From assembly GCA_036746695.1 (NCBI GenBank), contig DAIODP010000001.1:1550001-1614000 (forward strand): a DNA stretch of 64,000 bases, written 5' to 3'. The notes under the pieces are model-generated. The model did no database searches. It saw only the letters and a list, made by a program, of their open reading frames with translations, and had not been told where the DNA came from. This document shows, in pieces, positions 8,909 to 16,707 of this stretch (the first letter of the stretch is position 1; each line of letters starts with the position of its first letter). Origin of the DNA: UBA3006 sp036746695 (GTDB taxonomy: Bacteria; Actinomycetota; Acidimicrobiia; Acidimicrobiales; Ilumatobacteraceae). Position numbers and translations under genes: made by a program.

Positions 8909-10117
8909 CTACAAACTGTTTTGTTTTGCGACTTGCACCATGACGGCGTCGAAGTCGCATTTGTCAAGCAAGTTGGTGTAACCAAATAACGAACTGAAGC
9001 CGTATCCAATTGCTTGTTCGCCCATGCTGACTAGGCCAATGATTTGCTTGTCAATTTTTGGAAACGAGTCGATCATTGCTTGATCCAATTCGGCGACAAC
9101 CTTTTTCATTTGCTTATACGTGGTCTTGTGATGGCGCGTGGCAATGATGCACTCCTGGCGGAACCTCAGCCATATTCGGCGATCGGCGCTTAAACCAAAG
9201 TGGAAACTGTCGGTAAGGCCAAAGTTGGGCTGTTGTTTGGTCGATGCTGTGCGCTTTGCGTCCAGCGTTTGATTTTGCGTCGTGCGCATCAGTTCGTTGA
9301 CTGCATCGTTCATGAGCGCTTCTTTGTCGGGGTAGAAGTTGTAGATAGATCCGCTGGTAACACCCGACTTGCGCGCAATTCGAGAAATGGTTGCACCAGT
9401 GAATCCCGTCTTGCTCATTACCTCTGCCGTTGCATCGATCAGCGCATCACGAAGTGCGCTTCCCGTATTCGACCGGATGGGTTCAGGAACTTGCACCTTT
9501 GCGCGCGAGTGTTTCGCGTTTGCCGAAAGGTAGGCATTGTGGATTCCGTCAAGCACTAGGCCTATTGCCGGGTTGGTGGTGGTGACAAACGAGCGCAAGG
9601 CAGAGCCGATGGCAATGGAAGCGCCAAGCGCCACGCCGGCGCGCTCGATTGCGGTGGCGCCTGACTGCAAGCCCGCCTCGTGCAGCCACTTGCTTACTTC
9701 GGCTATCACAACTTCGCCGACTACTTCATTGCGCTGGGCCATCACCACAAATTCGGCGCCAAGACCCAACACCCGCGTTGGCTTTTCCAAACGGGCAATC
9801 AAATCGGCAGGTACTCCAGACTTTGATCGAGTGGTGACCGCCTCAACTGTTTCGGCAACGAGCGCGCGTAACTCGTGGGCAACAACTTGTTGCCACAACG
9901 CAATCAGCATCTCGTCGCTGTTTTCGTATCGGCTGTAAATTGCGCCCGTGGTGAGGCCCGCTCGTTTGGCAATGGAGCTTGCCGCAATGTTGTCGAGCCC
10001 GCATTCGAAGGCTTCTTGTGTGAGTGCCTTGATAACTGCGGCGGCATTATTTGCAGATCGTTGCGATGTGGCCCTGCGCACCACTGGAGTTTGCGGTTTT
10101 GTGGGGCGACTACTCAT
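8909..10117 (-). CDS. Double TetR-domain transcriptional regulator
   Basis: A 402-residue protein containing two complete TetR-type helix-turn-helix regions in one chain: about 25-75 (ending TTGAIYSRYENSDEMLIALW) and about 220-275 (SRIARKSGVTSGSIYNFYPD). Each is followed by an alpha-helical ligand/dimer region. An ordinary TetR is about 200 residues, so this looks like a tandem fusion of two repressors, and one polypeptide could bind a full operator. The ATG at 10117 is chosen because the frame further upstream is antisense-like and overlaps the nitroreductase. The stop of the nitroreductase gene lies 8 bases inside this gene, so the two are probably co-transcribed. Target genes are unknown; the adjacent nitroreductase is a natural candidate. 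Confidence 0.83.
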   Translation of the reverse strand: MSSRPTKPQTPVVRRATSQRSANNAAAVIKALTQEAFECGLDNIAASSIAKRAGLTTGAIYSRYENSDEMLIALWQQVVAHELRALVAETVEAVTTRSKSGVPADLIARLEKPTRVLGLGAEFVVMAQRNEVVGEVVIAEVSKWLHEAGLQSGATAIERAGVALGASIAIGSALRSFVTTTNPAIGLVLDGIHNAYLSANAKHSRAKVQVPEPIRSNTGSALRDALIDATAEVMSKTGFTGATISRIARKSGVTSGSIYNFYPDKEALMNDAVNELMRTTQNQTLDAKRTASTKQQPNFGLTDSFHFGLSADRRIWLRFRQECIIATRHHKTTYKQMKKVVAELDQAMIDSFPKIDKQIIGLVSMGEQAIGYGFSSLFGYTNLLDKCDFDAVMVQVAKQNSL

Positions 10118-10670
10118 GGTCGAAGTAAGTGATGGCGGGTGCCGGGCGCTCGCGATCGGGCAGCGTGCGCGTTGGCCAACCCAAATACACCATTGCGGTG
10201 ATGTACGTGCCTTGCGGCCAGCCGCAGTGCCTTGCAACATCGTCGTTTGCGCCCTTCGGGCAACTCGACCAAAAACTGCCCAAGCCCATTGCCGTTGCAC
10301 CAAGCAACAGCGTTTGCACGCCAGCAGCCACAGCATCACGGTTCTCAGCGTGTTGCAGTTCGGTTTCGCCTGGGGCGGTGCCAACGACAAGTAACACTGG
10401 CGAGCGCATGTACTTGGTGCGCGTCTTCGTCACTTTCATTTCGGTGTCGCCGTTTCGCTGCATGGCGTCAGCCGTTACGTTGCCTAGGCCGCGCCGCGCT
10501 TCGCCAGTGAATACGCCAAACAACCATGGCCATGTTTGCTGGTGGTTAGGCGCGTAAGAAGCTTCGGTACAAAGTTGGTTGATAAGTGCAATGTCCACGC
10601 CGCGTTCTTGGTCCATCACCAATTGCGTTCGGCGAGCGCGAACGAGTTGGGAAAACTCTTCGAACTTCAT
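10110..10670 (-). CDS. Nitroreductase-family protein
   Basis: A 186-residue FMN-type nitroreductase fold protein. It has an N-terminal RARRTQL segment (the usual RRSxR FMN-phosphate contact), APNHQQTWPWLFGVF, a central AAGVQTLLLGATAMGLGSFW helix that forms the dimer and FMN pocket, and YLGWP near the C-terminus. Family members transfer hydride from NAD(P)H to nitro compounds, quinones or enones. It sits between dapD (3-base gap) and the double-TetR gene (8-base overlap), a probable minus-strand operon running from the carboxylase at 14900. The substrate cannot be predicted; regulation by the adjacent TetR protein is plausible but inferred. Confidence 0.83.
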   Translation of the reverse strand: MKFEEFSQLVRARRTQLVMDQERGVDIALINQLCTEASYAPNHQQTWPWLFGVFTGEARRGLGNVTADAMQRNGDTEMKVTKTRTKYMRSPVLLVVGTAPGETELQHAENRDAVAAGVQTLLLGATAMGLGSFWSSCPKGANDDVARHCGWPQGTYITAMVYLGWPTRTLPDRERPAPAITYFDHE

Positions 10671-10673
10671 GAC

Positions 10674-11588
10674 TTAGTTTTTGTGCAGGGCAGCGTTAAG
10701 GCCGCCCCAGTTGCCTGTGCGCTGCGTTGCTTCAACCGCGCCGGTCTGGCTGTTGCGACGGAAGAGCAGGCCGTTGGCGCCAGAGAGTTCGCGCGCTTTG
10801 ACAACAGTGCCGTCGGGAAGTTTCACTTGCGTTCCCGCGGTGACGTACAGGCCGGCTTCGATGATGCACTCGTTGCCAAGAGAAATGCCAAGGCCGCTAT
10901 TTGCGCCAAGCAAACACTTCTCACCAACGGTCACCATTTCTTTGCCGCCGCCAGACAACGTGCCCATGATGGATGCGCCGCCACCAACGTCGGAGCCGTC
11001 GCCCACAATGACGCCAGCAGAGATGCGACCTTCCACCATGGATGCGCCAAGTGTGCCTGCGTTGAAGTTGCAGAAGCCTTCGTGCATCACGGTGGTGCCG
11101 CTTGCGAGGTGTGCGCCAAGCCGAACGCGGCTGGCGTCGGCAATGCGCACGCCCGACGGCACCACATAGTCGGTCATGCGAGGAAACTTGTCGACGCCGT
11201 GAACAACCAGGTGTTGGCCTTGGCGAAGCAGGTTGTAGCGAACATCGTCCAGCGTGTTCAGTGCAACTGGGCCGATACTCGTCCAGGCAACGTTGGCGAG
11301 TAAACCAAATGCGCCGTCCAGGTTGATGGTGCGCGGCAGGCAGATGCGATGCGACAATAAGTGCAGGCGCAAGTAGACATCGGTGGCGCTTGTTGGCGCG
11401 GCATCTGTATCGATCACGAGTGTGGTCGGCATGATGGCAACGCCGCGGTTCTCATCAGTCGTCGACTGAGTTTCTGTTGGCGTGTTGGCGGGCACTTCGG
11501 CACCCAAGCCAAGATGACGGAAAAAGGTGTCGAGTGTTGTGCCGTCTGCGGCAATGGTTGCCAGGCCAACACCCCATGCCGATGCCAT
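10674..11588 (-). CDS. dapD: Tetrahydrodipicolinate N-succinyltransferase, actinobacterial type
   Basis: Transfers succinyl from succinyl-CoA to 2,3,4,5-tetrahydrodipicolinate in the succinylase branch of lysine and meso-diaminopimelate synthesis. The 304-residue length, the N-terminal domain and the left-handed beta-helix with glycine-rich hexapeptides (GTLGASMVEGRISAGVIVGD and SDVGGGASIMGTLSGGGK) match the Mycobacterium tuberculosis DapD branch rather than the shorter proteobacterial enzyme. Conserved ELSGANGLLFRRNS lies near the C-terminus. It lies 2 bases downstream of lysS, so diaminopimelate/lysine synthesis and lysine charging are neighbours. The product feeds peptidoglycan cross-links as well as protein. 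Confidence 0.92.
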   Translation of the reverse strand: MASAWGVGLATIAADGTTLDTFFRHLGLGAEVPANTPTETQSTTDENRGVAIMPTTLVIDTDAAPTSATDVYLRLHLLSHRICLPRTINLDGAFGLLANVAWTSIGPVALNTLDDVRYNLLRQGQHLVVHGVDKFPRMTDYVVPSGVRIADASRVRLGAHLASGTTVMHEGFCNFNAGTLGASMVEGRISAGVIVGDGSDVGGGASIMGTLSGGGKEMVTVGEKCLLGANSGLGISLGNECIIEAGLYVTAGTQVKLPDGTVVKARELSGANGLLFRRNSQTGAVEATQRTGNWGGLNAALHKN

Positions 11589-11590
11589 GT

Positions 11591-13117
11591 CTACTTGGCC
11601 TCTGGTCGAAGGGTGGGGAACAGGATCACGTCTTTAATTGAACCCGCGGCAGCGATCAACATGACAAGTCGGTCGATGCCAATGCCGAGGCCCGCGGTTG
11701 GCGGCATGCCAAATTCCAGTGCGCGCAGGTAATCCTCGTCCATGTTGCCGGCCTCGTGGTCGCCCGCGGCTTTGGACTTTTGCTCGTCTTCGAAGCGCAC
11801 GCGCTGCTCGATCGGGTCGTTCAACTCGCTGTAGCCGTTGGCAATTTCGCGTGCACCAATAAACAGCTCGAATCGCTCCGTCAGGTGCGGGTCGTTGCGG
11901 TCGGCGCGGGCAAGCGGCGAAATTTCTACTGGGTGGCCAGTAACAAACGTTGGTTGCTGCAGCGTGCCTTCGGCCAGCTCGGCAAAGATCTCTTCAATGA
12001 TTCGGCCGGAGCCCCAGTGGCCTTCGGTCTTTACTTTGTGTTGCGCCGCAATCTTGCGCACCGCGTCAACAGGCATGCTCGGGTGCAACGTTTCATCAGT
12101 TGCTTCGCTTGCCAAGTCAATCATGCGCACTTTGCGCCATGGCTGGGCCAAATCGAACTGTTCGTCATTGATGGTGACAACGGTGGTGCCAAGCGAGTCG
12201 CGCGCGGCATTGGTAATCAGCAGCTCGGTAAGCGCCATAACTTCGGTGTAGTCGCCATAGGCCTGGTAGCTCTCCATCATGGTGAACTCGGGGTTGTGGC
12301 GTGTAGAGATGCCTTCGTTGCGGAACACGCGGCCAATTTCAAACACGCGCTCCATGCCGCCAACGATGAGGCGCTTCAAGTGCAGTTCGAGTGCAATGCG
12401 CAAAAACAATTGCATGTCGAGCGTGTTGTGGTGCGTGATGAATGGGCGGGCGTGAGCACCACCCACTTCCATGTGCAGCACCGGCGTTTCTACTTCAATG
12501 AACTTTTGGTCGTGCAGAGTTTTCCTGAAGCTGGCAATAGTTGCGTGACGAACTTCGAACGTGCGGCGCGCTTCTTCGTTGATGATCAGGTCGGCGTAGC
12601 GCTGGCGGTAGCGGGTGTCAACATCGGTAAGCCCATGCCATTTGTCGGGCAGCGGGCGAACGGCTTTCGAAAGCAGCATTGCTGTCTCAACTTTGACCGA
12701 CAGCTCGCCTTTGCGCGTGGTCATCACTAAGCCGGTAACACCAACCCAGTCGCCTAAGTCGAAATCGTTGATTGCATCAAACTGTTCGTCGCCAACAACC
12801 GACTTGCTAATGAACAACTGAATTTCGTTGCCGCGATCGCGCAATGTGCAGAAAATAAGTTTGCCCTGGTCGCGCTTCAGCAAGATGCGGCCGGCAACCG
12901 TGACCGATTGTGTTGTTTCGTTGCCTGCCTCTAAATGCCCAAATGCTTCACGCACTTCGCCAAGCGTGTGCGTACGGTCGAAGCGGTAGGGGTAAGGGTT
13001 TGTGCCGGCTTGGCGCAGCGACTCAATGTGTCCAAGTCGGCGTTCGCGTTCGGCGGCAAGGCCGTGGGCGGCTTGCTCGGGCGTCAGCTCTTCTGGTGTT
13101 TCGTCGGCTGAAGTCAC
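11591..13117 (-). CDS. lysS: Lysyl-tRNA synthetase, class II
   Basis: Charges tRNA-Lys with lysine. The 508-residue protein has an N-terminal OB-fold anticodon-binding domain (about 65-165, VAGRILLKRDQGKLIFCTLRD). The class II catalytic core follows, with motif 2 FRNEGISTRHNPEFTMME and motif 3 GLGIGIDRLVML. The N-terminal helix EQAAHGLAAERERRLGHIE and the TNPYPYRFDRTHTL entry are typical of bacterial LysS. It lies 34 bases downstream of the carboxylase alpha gene and 2 bases before dapD. Full length, no missing motif. Confidence 0.95.
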   Translation of the reverse strand: MTSADETPEELTPEQAAHGLAAERERRLGHIESLRQAGTNPYPYRFDRTHTLGEVREAFGHLEAGNETTQSVTVAGRILLKRDQGKLIFCTLRDRGNEIQLFISKSVVGDEQFDAINDFDLGDWVGVTGLVMTTRKGELSVKVETAMLLSKAVRPLPDKWHGLTDVDTRYRQRYADLIINEEARRTFEVRHATIASFRKTLHDQKFIEVETPVLHMEVGGAHARPFITHHNTLDMQLFLRIALELHLKRLIVGGMERVFEIGRVFRNEGISTRHNPEFTMMESYQAYGDYTEVMALTELLITNAARDSLGTTVVTINDEQFDLAQPWRKVRMIDLASEATDETLHPSMPVDAVRKIAAQHKVKTEGHWGSGRIIEEIFAELAEGTLQQPTFVTGHPVEISPLARADRNDPHLTERFELFIGAREIANGYSELNDPIEQRVRFEDEQKSKAAGDHEAGNMDEDYLRALEFGMPPTAGLGIGIDRLVMLIAAAGSIKDVILFPTLRPEAK

Positions 13118-13151
13118 GCAGTAAAACTAGTCGCGCGGCGTGCGCCCCCGC

Positions 13152-14900
13152 TTATTCAATTACGGCAAGTACATCGCCAGAGCCGACGGTATCGCCAGCC
13201 TTGACGTTGATTTTGGCAATCTTGCCTGCCTTCTCGGCAGTGATCTGGTTTTCCATCTTCATTGCCTCGAGCACAACGATCGAGTCTCCAACGGCAACGG
13301 CTTGGCCAACTTCAACATTGACCTTGACGATGGTGCCCTGCATTGGTGCGGCTACCTCGCCCGTCGACATAGCGCCGCCAGAACTTCCCGAGCCGCGGGT
13401 TGGCTTCTTCGACTTCTTGGCAACGCCAGCCGTAAATTCGGGCACCCACATTTTCACGTCGAAGCGTTTGCCGTTCACTTCCACCGTGGTGGAGCGTTCG
13501 ATCAGCCCGTCTTCTGGTGCCTCGCCGCCGCCCGCGCTGGAAACCAGTTTGGAAAGGTCAAGTGTTTCTTCCACCCACTTCGTGCTGTGCGTAACTGCAC
13601 TGAAATCGGGGTGGCGCAAAATGGCAAGGTCGGCAGGGATGGTGGTGTGCACGCCCTCGATCACCATTTCTTCAAGTGCGCGAATGGTTCGGGCAATCGC
13701 GGTGTCGCGGTCTTTGCCCCACACAATCAATTTGCCAACAAGGTTGTCGTAATACTGGCTCACGGTGTCGCCGGCTTCGTAGCCGCCGTCAAAGCGTGTG
13801 CCGAAACCGTCTGGTGTCGTCAGCTTGGTGATCGTTCCAGGCGAGGGCAAAAACTTTCCGGCGGTTGGGTTCTCGGCGTTGATGCGCACTTCGATGCCGT
13901 GGCCGTTGCGCAAGGCAGCAACTTGCTTTTGCGTCATCGGAAGTTTTTCGCCGGACGCAACGCGAATCTGCCATTCCACCAAGTCGATGCCGGTGATCAC
14001 TTCGGTCACTGGGTGTTCTACCTGCAGGCGGGTGTTCATTTCCAAGAAGAAGAAGTCGTCGTCTTGGTAGATGAATTCCACGGTGCCGGCGTTGTAGTAG
14101 CCAACTGCCTTGGCTGCTTTCACGGCGGCTGCACCCATTGCTTCTTCCATGCCATCGGGCAGGCCAGGTGCTGGTGCTTCTTCAATCAGTTTTTGGTGTC
14201 GACGTTGCGCCGAGCAGTCGCGGGTGGAGACCCACACCACGTTGCCGTGCTTGTCACCAACAAGTTGTACTTCTATGTGTCGCGGCCATGTGAGGTAGCG
14301 CTCGACATAAATTTCGTCGCGGCCGAAGAATGCTTTCGACTCGCGTTGTGCAGAGTCCATTGCTTCTTGCACTTGGTCGGCCGACTGCACCACTTTCATT
14401 CCGCGGCCACCGCCACCGAATGCAGCCTTGATTGCTACTGGCCAACCAAATTCATTTCCGAAATCAGTGATCTCTTTTGCGCTGGTTACAAACTCGGTGG
14501 TGCCAGGCACGATCGGTGCGCCGCCGCGCAAGGCAGCCTTGCGCGAAGAAACTTTGTCGCCCATTTCAACGATGGCTTCTGGTGGAGGTCCGATGAATGC
14601 CACACCCATGTCGGTGATGGCGCGGGCGAAGTCGGCGTTCTCGCTGAAGAATCCGTAGCCAGGGTGCACGCCGTCGGCGCCGCTCTTACGAATGGCATCA
14701 AGAATTGCTTCGGTGTTCAAATAACTTTCGGCTGCCGTTTGGCCGCCAAGAGCAAATGCTTCGTCGGCGAGGCGCACGTGCAACGCATTGCGATCCAACT
14801 CGGAATACACGGCAACGGTGGCAATGCCCATCTCGCGAGCGGTGCGGATGACGCGTACGGCGATTTCGCCGCGGTTGGCTATCAGGACTTTTTTCAACAC
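13152..14900 (-). CDS. Acetyl/propionyl-CoA carboxylase alpha subunit (biotin carboxylase + BCCP)
   Basis: A 582-residue fused alpha subunit. The N-terminal biotin carboxylase begins KKVLIANRGEIAVRVIRTAR, followed by an ATP-grasp domain with GGGGRGMK and FLEMNTRLQVEHPVTE. A short linker leads to the C-terminal biotinyl domain, with biotin lysine at about 548 in EAMKMEN. It carboxylates biotin with bicarbonate and ATP for a separate carboxyltransferase beta subunit, which is not in the window. Such AccA3/PccA-type subunits serve both acetyl- and propionyl-CoA carboxylases in actinobacteria. The start codon is GTG. A biotin ligase gene is divergent with only 19 bases between start codons, a fitting partner for its own biotinylation. 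Confidence 0.93.
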   Translation of the reverse strand: MLKKVLIANRGEIAVRVIRTAREMGIATVAVYSELDRNALHVRLADEAFALGGQTAAESYLNTEAILDAIRKSGADGVHPGYGFFSENADFARAITDMGVAFIGPPPEAIVEMGDKVSSRKAALRGGAPIVPGTTEFVTSAKEITDFGNEFGWPVAIKAAFGGGGRGMKVVQSADQVQEAMDSAQRESKAFFGRDEIYVERYLTWPRHIEVQLVGDKHGNVVWVSTRDCSAQRRHQKLIEEAPAPGLPDGMEEAMGAAAVKAAKAVGYYNAGTVEFIYQDDDFFFLEMNTRLQVEHPVTEVITGIDLVEWQIRVASGEKLPMTQKQVAALRNGHGIEVRINAENPTAGKFLPSPGTITKLTTPDGFGTRFDGGYEAGDTVSQYYDNLVGKLIVWGKDRDTAIARTIRALEEMVIEGVHTTIPADLAILRHPDFSAVTHSTKWVEETLDLSKLVSSAGGGEAPEDGLIERSTTVEVNGKRFDVKMWVPEFTAGVAKKSKKPTRGSGSSGGAMSTGEVAAPMQGTIVKVNVEVGQAVAVGDSIVVLEAMKMENQITAEKAGKIAKINVKAGDTVGSGDVLAVIE

Positions 14901-14919
14901 GAGTGACTATCTTTGCCTA

Positions 14920-15672
14920 ATGAGCCATAACAATGCCAACTCACTTGGGGCAGACGCCGATTGGCTCAGCGGGTGGCAGGTTCGCAGGGTTGCCGAAACG
15001 GGCAGTACTAACGCCGATTTACTGCTTGCGGGGGAGGGCGGCGCCCCACATCACAGCGTGCTGATGGCCGACTTTCAGTCGTCGGGCAAGGGCAGGCTGG
15101 ACCGCACGTGGGTTGCCGAGCCCGGCACCAATCTCTTGGTGTCGCTACTCTTTCGCCTGGATGCCGGCGCGCAACGACCGCTGCATCAATTTACGCAAAT
15201 GGTGGGCATGGCTGCGGCGCGCGCATGCACCCAGGTTGCGGGCGTTACACCAAACATGAAATGGCCAAACGATTTGTTGGTAAACAACAAAAAGATTTCC
15301 GGCATCCTTGCGCAAGGCGCGCCGCAGTTTGTAGTGGTGGGCATTGGCGTCAATGTTGGTTGGGCGCCCGAGGGGGCAACATCGCTTGTGCACGAAGCGC
15401 CAGTATGTGCGGCAAAGCCAACCGACGTGCTGCGCGCAATGCTTCCGCACATTGCTTCATTCGAGTCTCTTTCACCGCAGCAACTTCACCAGCTGTACCA
15501 AGACGAACTCTCCACCATCGGCCAGCGCGTGCGCGTGGAACAACATGGTGGTGCTGTGTTAGAGGGCATTGCGGTTGCGGTACACACCGATGGCCGGTTG
15601 TTGGTGCGCGAAGACAACGGCGCCGAGCATCATGTTGATACGGGCGACGTGGTCCATCTGCGTTCGGCCTAA
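14920..15672 (+). CDS. birA: Biotin--[acetyl-CoA-carboxylase] ligase
   Basis: Activates biotin as biotinyl-AMP and attaches it to the lysine of biotinyl domains, most obviously that of the carboxylase encoded next door. The 250-residue protein has the catalytic SSGKGRLDRTWV loop, KWPNDLLVNNKKISGIL and GIGVNVGW. A small C-terminal SH3-like domain is present (VLEGIAVAVHTDGRLLVRED). There is no N-terminal helix-turn-helix, so this is a group I ligase that should not act as a repressor. The ATG at 14920 is chosen because codons upstream lie inside the divergent carboxylase gene. Confidence 0.92.
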   Translation: MSHNNANSLGADADWLSGWQVRRVAETGSTNADLLLAGEGGAPHHSVLMADFQSSGKGRLDRTWVAEPGTNLLVSLLFRLDAGAQRPLHQFTQMVGMAAARACTQVAGVTPNMKWPNDLLVNNKKISGILAQGAPQFVVVGIGVNVGWAPEGATSLVHEAPVCAAKPTDVLRAMLPHIASFESLSPQQLHQLYQDELSTIGQRVRVEQHGGAVLEGIAVAVHTDGRLLVREDNGAEHHVDTGDVVHLRSA

Positions 15673-15687
15673 CGACTACCGTCAAAG

Positions 15688-16707
15688 ATGGTGACAACAA
15701 ACGAAACTCCGCGGCGGCGAAAGAATTCGTGGTTGAATGCGTTGCTCACGCTGGTCATTGCCGCACTCGTCACCACAATCGCCGGCACCAATGGTTTGGT
15801 ACGCGCATTGCGCAGCGAACTAGATGGTGTGAAGCGCGAGAGCGTTGCTACCACCGCGCTGTCGCCCGCACATCCCGACTTTGAGAACTATTTGTTTGTT
15901 GGTTCCGATTCGCGTGCGGGCTCCGACCCGTCGGATCCGGACTACAACAATGTTGGTGCCGAGGGCGACATCGGTGGTCAGCGAAGCGACACCCTGATGG
16001 TGATGCACTACGTGAAAGCAACAGGAACAGTTTCGTTGCTGTCGATACCGCGCGACTTGTGGGTGTACATCGGCGATGGCGACGAGCGCCAGCGCGTAAA
16101 CACCGCGTATCAGTTGGGCACCGACGTGTTGGTGCGCACGGTGCAACGCGCGCTTGGCATACCAATCCATCACTATGTCGAAATCAACTTTCAAGGTTTC
16201 AAGGCCATTGTCGATTCGGTCGGTGGTGTCTCGGTGTGTGTCGATTACGCATCGCGCGACAAACACACAGGGTTATTCATGAGGCCCGGTTGTTCCACGC
16301 TTGACGGGGTAGAGGCACTTGCGTTTGCGCGAAGCCGATTCTTCGAGCAAAAGATTGATGGCGATTGGAAAGTGGATGGTTCTTCCGACATTGGCCGCAC
16401 CGCACGGCAACGCCTGTTTGTGCAGGCGCTGGCAAAAAGCGCGGTGCTCGGCGTTTCCGACAATCCGTTCAGCGTGGGCAGCGTTATCGAAGGTGCACTT
16501 GGCGCAGTGGTTGTCGACGAACAACTGAATCTCATCGAGTTCGGCAAGAAAATGCGCCCAGCCGCCAGCGGCAAGATTGCATCGTTTCCACTTGCCGTTT
16601 ACGGCGACACCATCGGCGGCAATTCGGTGTTGCAACTGGGTGAGGACGCGGCCGAACTGCTGGCGTTTTTTGCGGGCACTGGCCCGCGGCCTGTACTTAA
16701 CCCTTAG
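15688..16707 (+). CDS. LytR-CpsA-Psr (LCP) family cell-wall ligase
   Basis: A 339-residue membrane-anchored enzyme that transfers lipid-linked glycopolymers onto peptidoglycan; in mycolata LCP proteins attach arabinogalactan. It has a basic N-terminus, one transmembrane helix (about 15-35), then the extracellular LCP domain with YLFVGSDSRAG, RSDTLMVMHY, LLSIPRDLWV, RVNTAYQLG and an ALAFARSRF segment carrying the conserved arginines. It starts 15 bases after birA. Together with glf and the GlfT2-like gene in this window it suggests a wall-linked galactan, although the LCP substrate here is inferred. Its 3' end overlaps the convergent GGDEF-EAL gene by 11 bases. Confidence 0.9.
   Translation: MVTTNETPRRRKNSWLNALLTLVIAALVTTIAGTNGLVRALRSELDGVKRESVATTALSPAHPDFENYLFVGSDSRAGSDPSDPDYNNVGAEGDIGGQRSDTLMVMHYVKATGTVSLLSIPRDLWVYIGDGDERQRVNTAYQLGTDVLVRTVQRALGIPIHHYVEINFQGFKAIVDSVGGVSVCVDYASRDKHTGLFMRPGCSTLDGVEALAFARSRFFEQKIDGDWKVDGSSDIGRTARQRLFVQALAKSAVLGVSDNPFSVGSVIEGALGAVVVDEQLNLIEFGKKMRPAASGKIASFPLAVYGDTIGGNSVLQLGEDAAELLAFFAGTGPRPVLNP

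Noticed and set aside
11756..12730. Plus-strand open frame within lysS
   Set aside because: Antisense to a class II tRNA synthetase with all motifs; no signal of its own.
13140..14906. Long plus-strand open frame (588 codons) opposite the carboxylase gene
   Set aside because: It is the antisense of a secure biotin carboxylase gene; its translation has many Cys, Trp and His and no domain.
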